Assembly (NCBI RefSeq): GCF_050389805.1
Contig: NZ_CP130945.1
Location: 2,914,001-2,978,000, forward strand
Origin: Bacillus_BD sp050389805
GTDB taxonomy: Bacteria > Bacillota > Bacilli > Bacillales > Cytobacillaceae
DNA: 64,000 nucleotides
Reading direction: 5' to 3'
The position numbers were made by a program, and so were the translations under genes. How positions within the stretch are numbered: the first letter of the stretch is position 1; every line of letters starts with the position of its first letter. The notes beneath the pieces were generated by a model. The model had not been told where the DNA came from. It saw only the letters and a list, made by a program, of their open reading frames with translations, and did not search any database. Positions 36,123-44,115 of the stretch are shown piece by piece.

Positions 36123-36347
36123 ATGGATCGCATTAGTTGTCTTGCTTATCTTTTGTTTCAAGTCGATCATGAAGCACTAAAAGAAGCTGCATTGCAATTA
36201 GTAAGTGGAGATATCTCCATTCTAGAATTGAAAGCAAATCAAGATTTCCTTCCTTTTATAAAAGAGGCTGAAGATGTTTTAAAGCAAAATACGCTTAATA
36301 AAAATGAGGTTTATGAATTTGTGGAGAAATATTTATATGTTTTTTAA
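36123..36347 (+). CDS. Hypothetical helical protein (74 aa)
   Basis: ATG at 36123 behind a GGTGG site. The product is acidic and all-helix in pattern (HEALKEAALQLVSGDISILEL). No membrane segment. A strong terminator follows. Not recognised. Confidence 0.6.
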   Translation: MDRISCLAYLLFQVDHEALKEAALQLVSGDISILELKANQDFLPFIKEAEDVLKQNTLNKNEVYEFVEKYLYVF

Positions 36348-36352
36348 TGAAG

Positions 36353-36397
36353 ATAGACTGTCTTTGTCCTTCATATTTGTTGGGAAAGACAGTCTAT
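36353..36397 (+). terminator. Terminator of the gene at 36123
   Basis: A long stem (36353-36369 with 36382-36397) followed by TTTTG, 6 bp after the stop codon. Confidence 0.85.
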
Positions 36398-36417
36398 TTT
36401 GTATGTGTTTTTAGATG

Positions 36418-36921
36418 TTACCCTAGAATTTTATCGTAACAATAAAAAGGACTTTTTTTCCCTTGGAAAGCCATTTCCCCTGCTTTACAAAACCCATTTT
36501 TTTCAAACAATGCTTGGGCTTTTTTATTTAACGAGTATGTATCAATCTTTAGATAAGGTATTTCGTTTTGAATGGCAACCTCTTCTGCATAGGAAATTAA
36601 TTTGGATGCAATTCCCTGCCCTCTTCCAGCAGGATGTACTACCAATCGATGGAAAGTAAATGCCTTTCCATTTTTTCTCCATAAGATTGAATGACTGCTA
36701 TACTCGTCTGGCAGATTTAAATCAACCGTAATCGAGCCAATGACATAGCCGTTTTCTTCAAGTACAAAAAGTGAACCATTTTGGATGTCTTGTTCAAAGG
36801 TTTGAAGAGTTGGGTAGGTTTCATCCCATTGATCGTTTTGTTCTTCTTTCATTATTTTAATGGTACCTTCCACCATTCTCATAATCGATGGTAAATCATC
36901 GTTTTTCCCGTTTCTAATCAT
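36418..36921 (-). CDS. GNAT-family N-acetyltransferase
   Basis: 167 residues from ATG 36921, 6 bases after GGAGG; the longer frame to 36966 lacks a site. The GNAT core has the acetyl-CoA loop RGQGIASKL after VVHPAG, then KIDTYSLNKKAQALFEKNGF. Substrate unknown. Confidence 0.88.
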   Translation of the reverse strand: MIRNGKNDDLPSIMRMVEGTIKIMKEEQNDQWDETYPTLQTFEQDIQNGSLFVLEENGYVIGSITVDLNLPDEYSSHSILWRKNGKAFTFHRLVVHPAGRGQGIASKLISYAEEVAIQNEIPYLKIDTYSLNKKAQALFEKNGFCKAGEMAFQGKKSPFYCYDKILG

Positions 36922-37026
36922 CGTTTTCCTCCGTGAAAGATTCTTGTATCTGATTTCTTTAAACATGTTACCATAATAATATAATATTCAGGAAAAATAA
37001 TAGATTTTTCCAAAAGAAAGAAAATC

Positions 37027-37110
37027 ATGGATCTGCGCTTTCGTAAAAGCTTTAAAATTGCACCAGATATTCATGTGCATGTAGTTGACTGCTGCCAAAG
37101 CTGAAGCGAC
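37027..37110 (+). pseudogene. Possible DUF4236 gene fragment
   Basis: ATG at 37027 starts MDLRFRKSFKIAPDIHVHV, close to the DUF4236 N-terminus (RFRKSxKIxPGVxxN), and then stops. The rest of that domain is not recognisable. It looks like a stranded gene start. Confidence 0.45.
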
Positions 37111-37226
37111 TAATACTTCCAAGAATTCCACTCAACCTGACTAAAAGAATATTCATACAAACACCTTTTCTTAAAAAGGTTTAATTTCTATATCAATAAG
37201 GACAGACATGAAAAAGTAAATTATAA

Positions 37227-37247
37227 AAAACGCCATGAAAGCGTTTT
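37227..37247 (-). terminator. Terminator of the gene at 37322
   Basis: A 7-bp stem (37227-37233 with 37241-37247) with a U-run on the minus strand, about 75 bp after the stop. Confidence 0.6.
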
Positions 37248-37321
37248 GTAATATCCTATTTGATAAAGAAGGATTTTGTATACATGATAAATATGTATTT
37301 AGATAAACTAACAATAAGAAA

Positions 37322-37792
37322 TTATTCACAAACAGCTAATCCTAATCGTTTTCCTATTTGGATTAATATATTTCCAACAATTACGCCAGGTATAGCAAAA
37401 AGCATTGGTAGCCAAACAGGTCCAATTAAGTGGCCGAATATTACGACTTTTGAAGAATAAATCAATCCTACAGTGACAAAATAGGCAGAAAAAACATAGG
37501 GAAGAAAGGACAGACGATGTTTAGCGCCACCGGCATCCCGATAGGCATCCCAAATTGAATAAAAATAAATGCACGGATAAAACATTAACCATTGATAATT
37601 AGTTAAAGATAAGGCCTTCTCTGTTTCACCGAGAAAGCTTAACAAAATTAATTCATTAAATCTTGCTTGTACATTAATGATAATTTCCAATAGGACAAAT
37701 ACAATTCCTTTTACAATCTTACCATTTAAAAATTGCCCAAATCCTGGTAACGCAATACTCCAGAAGAGTACCTCAATAGGCTTCTTCCTCAT
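37322..37792 (-). CDS. Small polytopic membrane protein, paralogue of the gene at 17017
   Basis: 156 residues with four hydrophobic segments and AAAGGGG before the ATG. It shares GFGQFLN, VQARFNELI, NYQWLMFYPC and SIWDAY patterns with the 17017-17436 product, with diverged ends. The pairing shows a small family in this genome. Function is unknown. Confidence 0.7.
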   Translation of the reverse strand: MRKKPIEVLFWSIALPGFGQFLNGKIVKGIVFVLLEIIINVQARFNELILLSFLGETEKALSLTNYQWLMFYPCIYFYSIWDAYRDAGGAKHRLSFLPYVFSAYFVTVGLIYSSKVVIFGHLIGPVWLPMLFAIPGVIVGNILIQIGKRLGLAVCE

Positions 37793-37900
37793 ATAATATC
37801 CCCTTTTTCATTATGGTTAATGATTTGCTTCTTTATTAGTATGGGACAAAAGCAACCCATTAACTTATAGATGTTATCTATAAATATTTCGATAAAACGC

Positions 37901-37929
37901 AAGGACCCTCCAATAACTGGAAGGTCCTT
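37901..37929 (-). terminator. Terminator of the symporter unit
   Basis: A 12-bp stem (37901-37912 with 37918-37929) with one mismatch and GCGTTTTATC after it on the minus strand. Confidence 0.7.
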
Positions 37930-37936
37930 GTCGTTT

Positions 37937-39415
37937 TTATTTTTTATATAAACTTTGTTTCATTTCTGTCTGTATGTAACCCATAAATTCGGTTGCTTTT
38001 TGAGTTGGTGGTTTGGTCATAAGACTCACACAGATAAAAAGGATGAGAGAAACTATTAGCCCCCATACGCCAGAACCTATTCCAAATGGTTTTAAAGTGG
38101 TAAATTCTAGAATTAATACAAGCAATCCTCCGATGACCACACTTGATATAGCACCTGCTGCAGTCCCTCTTTTCCAGAAAAATGCACCAATAATAGCTGG
38201 AACTGAAACGGTTAATCCTGCTGATGAGGCTACAGACAGGACGGCAATTAAATCTAATTGCATCTCTGCGAAAGCGAAAGCTAAAATGGCAATTACGGGC
38301 ATAACCCATTTTCCAATTTGTAATTGCTTTGCTTCTGTGGTATTTTGTTTCAAATTCCCATATACATCTCGTGCAAAAAGCGATGCCAGCGTTAAGAGAA
38401 TCGAGTCAATCGTTGAAATGGCTGCTGCAATGATTGCCACCATTACAATGATACCAAGGGAAGTTGGTACAAGATCTGATGCCAGTAAACTTGGTGTTGC
38501 TACATCTGGATTTTCCAAATTGGGAAATAAATTTAGCGCTGAAAATCCCCATAATACAGAAACAATCGTATAAATAAAGCCGAACACAAGAAATCCCATT
38601 AACATGCCTCTTAAGCTTTTAAACGATGATGGCATATATAAACGTTGACTTACTTGCGGATTAGAAAGACTAAAAAATAACCATGGAATGGTCATGGATA
38701 AAAAGGTTGTAAAACTCCAGAACCCATTTCCTGGTACCGTTAATGATTTAGGGTGATTTTTTTCCAAATGGCCAAAAAATTCACTGAAACCTCCTAATCC
38801 ATCAATTAATAATAAAACAACTAAGGTTGAAGCAACAATCATGACCAATGCCTGAAGTGAATCTGTCCACATAACTGAGCGAATTCCCGCAATAAAAGAA
38901 AAGACGATGGCCAAAATGGTTGCAATAATAACACCTGTAGTAAAAGAAATACCGCCATTTGTCATCCCTTCTACTAAATAACCAACTCCTGCAAGTTGTA
39001 CGGCGCTATAAGGGATAAGAAAAACACAACTAGAAATGGCAACTACTACTGCCACCATCTTATGATCATAGCGATCTCCTAACATTTCAGATGGTGTAAC
39101 GTATCCATATTTTTTTCCCACGATCCAAAATCGAGGTCCGAAAAACGCTACCAATGTAACTCCCATGAAATAAACCATTTCAAACCCAAGTGCTCCAACC
39201 CCTCCACGATAGGTCAAGCCTGACAATCCGACCATCATAAATGCACTATATGTAGTAGCGCTGTAACTTAAAGCAGAAACAAAACCGTTCATTTTTCTAT
39301 TCCCAAGAAAATAACCAGACATGGTATTCTCTTTGCCACTACGGGATAAATAGGCCACATATAATGATAAAGCGATGTAAATAGAAAATCCTAACCAAAT
39401 ATAGCCTTGATCCAA
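37937..39415 (-). CDS. Sodium:solute symporter family transporter
   Basis: 492 residues with about thirteen membrane segments and the SSS-family motifs (GNRKMNGFVSALSYSATTYSA, GYVTPSEMLGDRY, AAAISTIDSILLT). Likely imports an organic acid, pantothenate-like or other solute using sodium; the substrate is unclear. It starts at TTG 39415, just after the stop of the 60-residue membrane protein whose end supplies the ribosome site (GGAGG), so the two are coupled. Confidence 0.9.
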   Translation of the reverse strand: MDQGYIWLGFSIYIALSLYVAYLSRSGKENTMSGYFLGNRKMNGFVSALSYSATTYSAFMMVGLSGLTYRGGVGALGFEMVYFMGVTLVAFFGPRFWIVGKKYGYVTPSEMLGDRYDHKMVAVVVAISSCVFLIPYSAVQLAGVGYLVEGMTNGGISFTTGVIIATILAIVFSFIAGIRSVMWTDSLQALVMIVASTLVVLLLIDGLGGFSEFFGHLEKNHPKSLTVPGNGFWSFTTFLSMTIPWLFFSLSNPQVSQRLYMPSSFKSLRGMLMGFLVFGFIYTIVSVLWGFSALNLFPNLENPDVATPSLLASDLVPTSLGIIVMVAIIAAAISTIDSILLTLASLFARDVYGNLKQNTTEAKQLQIGKWVMPVIAILAFAFAEMQLDLIAVLSVASSAGLTVSVPAIIGAFFWKRGTAAGAISSVVIGGLLVLILEFTTLKPFGIGSGVWGLIVSLILFICVSLMTKPPTQKATEFMGYIQTEMKQSLYKK

Positions 39416-39416
39416 C

Positions 39417-39599
39417 TTAAGACCTCCAATCTTTTGTGATAATCAAATTAACCCCGATTATTACCAAACCCAGTAAAATCCAAAATATAAAGCTTCCGTA
39501 CCATTTTGCAACATTTGACAAGAATGTATAGGGGATAAAATAAGCGAGTAAAATTAAAGTAACACTTATTATGACCCAAGTTAATTCTCTTTTTTCCAT
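39417..39599 (-). CDS. Small two-TM membrane partner of the symporter (60 aa)
   Basis: 60 residues with two membrane helices (WVIISVTLILLAYFIPY and SFIFWILLGLVIIGVNLII) and an AAAGGAG site. Its stop lies a base from the symporter start, which fits the small-subunit pattern seen for some SSS transporters (DUF997/DUF3311 type). No catalytic residues. Confidence 0.75.
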   Translation of the reverse strand: MEKRELTWVIISVTLILLAYFIPYTFLSNVAKWYGSFIFWILLGLVIIGVNLIITKDWRS

Positions 39600-39752
39600 A
39601 ATACGACTCCTTTAGACATAATCAACATGCTTTCAACTCATATTTCTTTTTATCATATTGCTGAATTAAATGGAAGAATTTACTTACAATCAATAAAATT
39701 TGCTATTGCGTAACGGGAATTTTAGTTTATCCAGATAATAGAAAAATAATAA

Positions 39753-39790
39753 AAAAGGTCTAACCCGACCTTCTCTGGTTTAGACCTTTT
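39753..39790 (-). terminator. Terminator downstream of the small ORF at 39804
   Basis: A 14-bp stem (39753-39766 with 39777-39790) with a U-run on the minus strand. Confidence 0.75.
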
Positions 39791-39803
39791 GCTGCTTTTC
39801 CAT

Positions 39804-39998
39804 TTAATCATACGATCTCTTTTGTTTCATTAAAATAGTAATGGCTTGATCGGAAATATTTCTTACTTCACTCGTAACGGCTTGATAGAAATCCATTGAA
39901 GATTGATAATATCCATCCTGTGCTTCATTGAAAATTTGTTGTGCGAATTGTCTTCTTTTATGTTCATTAAAATCTTCATAATAAGAAACGATTTGAAT
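39804..39998 (-). CDS. Small helical protein with no standard start codon
   Basis: A minus-strand frame reading VSYYEDFNEHKRRQFAQQ and on to a stop at 39804 has protein-like composition and a terminator. GGGGG lies at 40001-40005, but the frame has only ATT (39998) or ATC (39992) there and no ATG, GTG or TTG. The ATC is at the best distance. Either the start is mutated or a rare start is used. Confidence 0.4.
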   Translation of the reverse strand: MQIVSYYEDFNEHKRRQFAQQIFNEAQDGYYQSSMDFYQAVTSEVRNISDQAITILMKQKRSYD

Positions 39999-40005
39999 AA
40001 CCCCC

Positions 40006-40391
40006 TATTTGATTATTACCATCCTAACTATTCCTTAATATGATCTGAACCTGACGATATATTCACTTCTCTCTTGTTTTAAGAGGGAGACATTTCTTTT
40101 TCCTAATATCAAAAATTATTGATCGAGAATAATATTCTGTTTTTCTTTGAATATTGAACGGGATTTTGAATTTTTATATTGTGTAATTAGCACATAGTGT
40201 TTTTAGTTATCAACGCATGCCAATCTATGATCAAATTCATTAAACACTGATATAAAAGATTAAACCGTTATAACTGACCTGTCATACTTATGTAAACCAA
40301 CTGTAATACTATTACATATTATCTCCTCATAGAAATATTTTTAGATGCAAGCTTAATAGATGCAAATTAAAATCAACTAGGAGGACCTGTT
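40006..40391 (+). other. Upstream region of the wall hydrolase gene
   Basis: About 390 bp, AT-rich, without a gene. It presumably carries the sporulation or stationary-phase promoter of the hydrolase, but I cannot assign hexamers with confidence. Confidence 0.3.
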
Positions 40392-41090
40392 TTGAAAAAA
40401 ATTACAATAGTACTCATTATTTTCGCAACATTTCTTGTAGCATCCCCTGCTGGTGCATACACGGTTTTACAAGGAGACACTTTAACAAAAATAGCAAAAG
40501 CCAACAGTTTAACACTAAATGAAATCACAACTGCTAATCCGCAAATTCATAATCTAGATTTGATATATGTCGGACAAACCGTAAATATTGTCAAACCAAA
40601 CGAGAGAACAAATGAAAAAAATGAACATACGGTCCAAGAAAAGCAGACATCTGTTCAAGCTGTTAAAACTATTAAAACTGAAACTACCTCAAGAGAATCC
40701 ACTTCCCCTGTTGCTGGAACTGCAGCAAGTCTTACAGAGGAGGAAATTGATTTGCTTGCTAGATTAGTACGATCAGAAGCCAATACAGAACCTTTTGAAG
40801 GGAAAGTGGCTGTAGCCGAAGTGGTATTGAATCGAATGGAAAGTACACAATATCCTGATAGCATTTCAGGTGTGATTTATCAATCAGGTCAATTTCAACC
40901 TGTGTCCAATGGAGAAATCAACAAGCCAGCAAACGAGGAGTCTGTAAAAGCTGTTCATGCAGCCTTATCGGATGGACAAGATATTTCAGGTGATTCTTTG
41001 TTTTTTTATAATCCAGATATTGCCACTAATCGTTGGTTAGATACAAGAGAAACAACGGTTGTCATTGGGGATCATGTCTTTAAAAGATAA
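40392..41090 (+). CDS. ykvT: LysM-containing cell wall hydrolase (SleB/YkvT type)
   Basis: 232 residues with a signal peptide (MKKITIVLIIFATFLVASPAGA), one LysM repeat (YTVLQGDTLTKIAKAN to VNIVKP, about 23-68) and a C-terminal hydrolase domain (about 112-232) like the catalytic domain of SleB, CwlJ and YkvT. The likely catalytic Glu lies in the RSEANTEPFEGKVAVAEVV region. It should cut peptidoglycan of the cortex or vegetative wall. The start is TTG at 40392 behind AGGAGGA. Confidence 0.9.
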   Translation: MKKITIVLIIFATFLVASPAGAYTVLQGDTLTKIAKANSLTLNEITTANPQIHNLDLIYVGQTVNIVKPNERTNEKNEHTVQEKQTSVQAVKTIKTETTSRESTSPVAGTAASLTEEEIDLLARLVRSEANTEPFEGKVAVAEVVLNRMESTQYPDSISGVIYQSGQFQPVSNGEINKPANEESVKAVHAALSDGQDISGDSLFFYNPDIATNRWLDTRETTVVIGDHVFKR

Positions 41091-41095
41091 TATAG

Positions 41096-41129
41096 AGTAA
41101 AAGGGGCGTGTCGAAACGCCCCTTTTACT
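41096..41129. terminator. Bidirectional terminator
   Basis: A 13-bp perfect stem (41096-41108 with 41117-41129) between the converging hydrolase and TerC genes. Confidence 0.9.
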
Positions 41130-41133
41130 CTTA

Positions 41134-41916
41134 TTAAGCCATTGTTTCCTTTTCACTTTTCTTCTTAGCACCGGTAAAAAACCAACCAGCTGCAGCGATC
41201 AATAGCAAAACTACGTAAAAGATTAATTTCCATTCTGTCGAGTGAGCAAAATCATGTGGAATGATTCCAATTGCTTCATGACCTAGCGTTAAAACAGCTA
41301 ATTTAACCCCAACCCAACCAACAATCGCAAAAGCAGCAATCTCCAAACCCGGTCTAGAATGTAAAAGTTTTACGAAAATATTTGCTGCAAATCGCATAAT
41401 AATAAGCCCAATGAGTCCCCCTGCAAATACAACTAAGAATTTTCCTCCATCCATTCCACCGATATTGGGTAAATTCGTATTAGGTAAAGTCATAGCGAGA
41501 GCAACAGCTGCTAAAATTGAATCAACAGCAAAGGCAATGTCGGCTAACTCTACTTTAAATACGGTACCCCAAAAACCAGCTTTTTTTTGCTTTTTCTCCT
41601 TATCCACGGTTCTTTCTCCATTCCTTTTAAGCAAAAGCTTTCGAACAATATGATTAATAGCAATGAATAACAGATATAAAGCTCCAATGGCTTGAATTTG
41701 CCAAACGTCGACTAAATAAGAAATGATAAATAAGGAGCCAAACCGGAAAACAAATGCTCCAGCAAGCCCGTAAAACAGCGCCTTTTTTCTCTCATCTTCT
41801 GGTAAATGTTTCACCATAATAGCTAATACAAGTGCATTATCCGCTGCTAACAAACCCTCTAATCCAATTAAAAGTAGTAAAACCCAGCCGTATTCTAAAA
41901 TGATTGAAATGTCCAA
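41134..41916 (-). CDS. ykoY: TerC-family membrane protein (YkoY)
   Basis: 260 residues with seven to eight membrane segments. EGLLAADNALVLAIMV near the start and ELADIAFAVDSILAAVA near 130 are the paired TerC metal-site motifs. Proteins of this family take part in manganese efflux or metalation of exported enzymes. The start is TTG at 41916 behind AGGAGGT. Control by a manganese-sensing riboswitch upstream (42034-42146) fits this role closely. Confidence 0.93.
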   Translation of the reverse strand: MDISIILEYGWVLLLLIGLEGLLAADNALVLAIMVKHLPEDERKKALFYGLAGAFVFRFGSLFIISYLVDVWQIQAIGALYLLFIAINHIVRKLLLKRNGERTVDKEKKQKKAGFWGTVFKVELADIAFAVDSILAAVALAMTLPNTNLPNIGGMDGGKFLVVFAGGLIGLIIMRFAANIFVKLLHSRPGLEIAAFAIVGWVGVKLAVLTLGHEAIGIIPHDFAHSTEWKLIFYVVLLLIAAAGWFFTGAKKKSEKETMA

Positions 41917-41991
41917 TGAATTACCTCCTATGAAACTTTTATTTTGTTTAAAGATGAACCTTATCCTTTTTTTACAATTTTAAATAAATAA

Positions 41992-42019
41992 AACCTCTAC
42001 CCGTTTCCAGGTAAAGGTT
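41992..42019 (-). terminator. Second hairpin downstream of the Mn riboswitch
   Basis: Arms 41992-42001 and 42010-42019 pair over 10 bp with a U-rich tail on the minus strand. Its sequence mirrors the riboswitch's own terminator stem, so arms of the two hairpins could also pair with each other. Confidence 0.6.
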
Positions 42020-42033
42020 CTCTCAAAATAAAA

Positions 42034-42146
42034 AGACCTTTACCCGACTGGTAAAGGTCTTGCTAACAACATATCAGTTGCCAACAAAGCCGGGTGCTTG
42101 TGCATCCGAAATGACGACTTTGTTGTAAAAGCTACTCCCCTTTAGG
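42034..42146 (-). ncRNA. yybP-ykoY manganese riboswitch
   Basis: Minus-strand leader of the TerC gene with the conserved set: AAAGGGGAGTAGC at the 5' end (about 42143-42131), ACAACAAAGTCGTCA, a TTTCGGATGC loop, CCGGCTTTGTTGGCAAC, then a GACCTTTACC/GGTAAAGGTC terminator stem (42059-42035) with TTTTT. The class binds Mn2+ and turns on downstream export or resistance genes. Confidence 0.93.
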
Positions 42147-42507
42147 AGATCGATTATTAAAATTTATACTATTAATATACGAGACAGAAAGGTCAACTGT
42201 CAATGACTAATTTAATCATTTTTAAAAATTTACGTTACTCTAATATTTGTAATATTTTTTTAAGTATTTCCTTTCTTAATTAACAGGATCATTTATTATA
42301 AAAAAAGGTAAAATTGATGATATTACCTTTTTGTTATCTTCCCTTTTGTCACTTTTTATAAAATTTTGTCTATAAAAATACTTGTCTGAATTTTCCATTA
42401 TTTAATCCGATATGATATAATGGAGGTGTCATACTTCTCACTATTCACGCAAACGTATGAATTCTCAATCAAGCAGAGAAAAATGTCCAAAAAAAGGAGG
42501 AACTCGA

Positions 42508-43098
42508 ATGTATACGATTAAAGAAAAGGAACAACTGTTTATTTACACGGGGCCAGATGGTTCTGGGAGGAAAACAATTGCAAAGATGGTAGCTACTTCT
42601 TTTGATATGGAAACAGTTCTCTCCTACACAACTCGCTCACCACGCCATTATGAGAAAGACGGTGAAGATTATCATTTTGTAAGTCTAGAACAATTTAAGA
42701 AAATGGATCAAAACAAAGAATTTCTTGAGAGTGTTGAAATTGATGGTTTCCACTATGGTATCCGAGAGCAAGACATTGTGGATGCGTTTAAAAATAATCA
42801 GCTTGTTTATCTAACTTTAAACCCAGAAGGAACTGAAAAGTTAAAACAAATGTATGGTGACCGCGTGACCAGATTTTTCATATATGCGGATAAAGATACA
42901 GTATTTAATCGACTAAAAGCTCGACAAGAAAGTGAAGAGGATATTAAACGACATATGAATCACTACCATGAAACGATGAATTATAAAAATCAATGTGAGC
43001 ATTATTTCGAAAACTTTGATCTACCTCAAGTTTCATATCAAATCAGTGAAGTCATCGAATCCTTCCTAGAAAGAAATTTAATCATAACGGATTATTAA
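42508..43098 (+). CDS. Guanylate-kinase-like protein with an altered P-loop
   Basis: 196 residues from ATG 42508, 7 bases after AAAGGAGG. The fold follows guanylate kinase: a P-loop region GPDGSGRKT at 15-23, then SYTTRSPRHYEKDGEDYHFV (the GMP-binding part) and DKDTVFNRLKARQESEEDIKRH (the lid). Where true Gmk has the P-loop Lys (GxGKGT), this protein has Arg, with Lys one place later, and the loop is otherwise changed. It may be inactive or have a different nucleotide role. True gmk is expected elsewhere. Confidence 0.78.
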   Translation: MYTIKEKEQLFIYTGPDGSGRKTIAKMVATSFDMETVLSYTTRSPRHYEKDGEDYHFVSLEQFKKMDQNKEFLESVEIDGFHYGIREQDIVDAFKNNQLVYLTLNPEGTEKLKQMYGDRVTRFFIYADKDTVFNRLKARQESEEDIKRHMNHYHETMNYKNQCEHYFENFDLPQVSYQISEVIESFLERNLIITDY

Positions 43099-43286
43099 TA
43101 CCGTTTCTGATATCTACGTTATATTTCTATGGTACAATGTTCAATAAGTTGGATTTGGAACCATGTACCATTTCCTCTCCTTTTGCGTACCTTCTCCATA
43201 ATAGGAGTATAACAGACTACGTTTGACCTTACCAACACAATGAGAATAGCATCCTGATCATGATAGTGAATGTTTATTTATAAAAT

Positions 43287-43333
43287 AAAAATGCACACCA
43301 TTGTTCGCCCCATTCGAACTTGTGTGCATTTTT
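43287..43333. terminator. Terminator-type hairpin
   Basis: A 12-bp stem (43287-43298 with 43322-43333) with T-rich ends, beside the membrane protein at 43344. Confidence 0.7.
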
Positions 43334-43343
43334 TATTCACGAT

Positions 43344-43538
43344 CTACTTTCTTTTTCTAACAAATAAAAAGACGAACACTAATAGGATTGCACCTATCAA
43401 TAAAAATGGACCTATACCTGAACTATAGACAATATAAATTTTTGTGTGTCGTATGGCATGTATAGCTAAAAAGATAAACAGTACGACCGCACATACGACA
43501 AAAACAATCGGCGTCTGTCGATACTTATTCAATGCCAT
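43344..43538 (-). CDS. Small membrane protein (64 aa)
   Basis: 64 residues with two membrane helices (about 10-28 and 41-59) and a basic C-terminus. The AAAGGG site is close to the ATG, so translation is plausible but may be weak. Not recognised. Confidence 0.55.
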   Translation of the reverse strand: MALNKYRQTPIVFVVCAVVLFIFLAIHAIRHTKIYIVYSSGIGPFLLIGAILLVFVFLFVRKRK

Positions 43539-43737
43539 CAGCCCTTTATGAAAAAGTAATCAATTAAACATACAATCTAAGAGTATGTTTTCGATAACTT
43601 GTATTATTCTTGTCATTATTCGATTTCCTTTTTCATAGATATTTACATACTTGTTTCATATAGGAGTTCATTTTAATAGGCTAATAATAAGGTCCGTGTT
43701 AAAATATAAAAAAATCTGGATGCAGGAGGAATTTGGT

Positions 43738-44043
43738 ATGAACAAAACAGATACAGTAGCAAGGAAAATTCTAGGCTGGAAGTTAAACCGATTTGATCGC
43801 TGGTATGATTTCGAAAAAAATCAATTTATCCTTACGTCTGATTTTCAACCCGAGCATAATCTAACTCACGCCATGCTACTCGTTGAAAAATTGACAGAGT
43901 ATGGGATTTCCTATACAGAGAAGGAAAATTTTGAGGTTTGCTTTGACGATTTCTGTGCTACAGGTGATACTTTAGCAGAAGCCATTACCAATGCAGCATA
44001 TTTAATCGCAGATACTAGTTCGATTGATGATGCATGGTTCTAG
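43738..44043 (+). CDS. Phage-like ABA-sandwich domain protein (BC1872 type)
   Basis: 101 residues from ATG 43738, 8 bases after AGGAGG; the longer frame from 43651 has no site. The layout (VARKILGWKLNRFDRWYDFEKNQF, long central part, TLAEAITNAAYLIA) matches small BC1872-type proteins of the Bacillus group. Such domains also occur in phages, but there are no phage genes near. Function is unknown. Confidence 0.65.
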   Translation: MNKTDTVARKILGWKLNRFDRWYDFEKNQFILTSDFQPEHNLTHAMLLVEKLTEYGISYTEKENFEVCFDDFCATGDTLAEAITNAAYLIADTSSIDDAWF

Positions 44044-44050
44044 TCCTTGT

Positions 44051-44095
44051 TATAACCTGTCTATATCATCCCTTTGCTGATATGGACAGGTTATT
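44051..44095. terminator. Bidirectional terminator
   Basis: A long stem (ATAACCTGTCTATATCA with its complement, one mismatch) between converging genes, ending in T-rich sequence. Confidence 0.8.
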
Positions 44096-44115
44096 TCTCC
44101 TTCCCCCTCAGAAAC

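Noticed and set aside
38013..38573. Plus-strand 186-codon ORF inside the sodium symporter gene
   Set aside because: Low-complexity antisense frame of a hydrophobic membrane protein; no ribosome site.
43738..44043. Prophage remnant suggested by a phage-like ABA-sandwich protein
   Set aside because: No other phage gene, integrase or attachment site is nearby; the domain also occurs in ordinary Bacillus genes.
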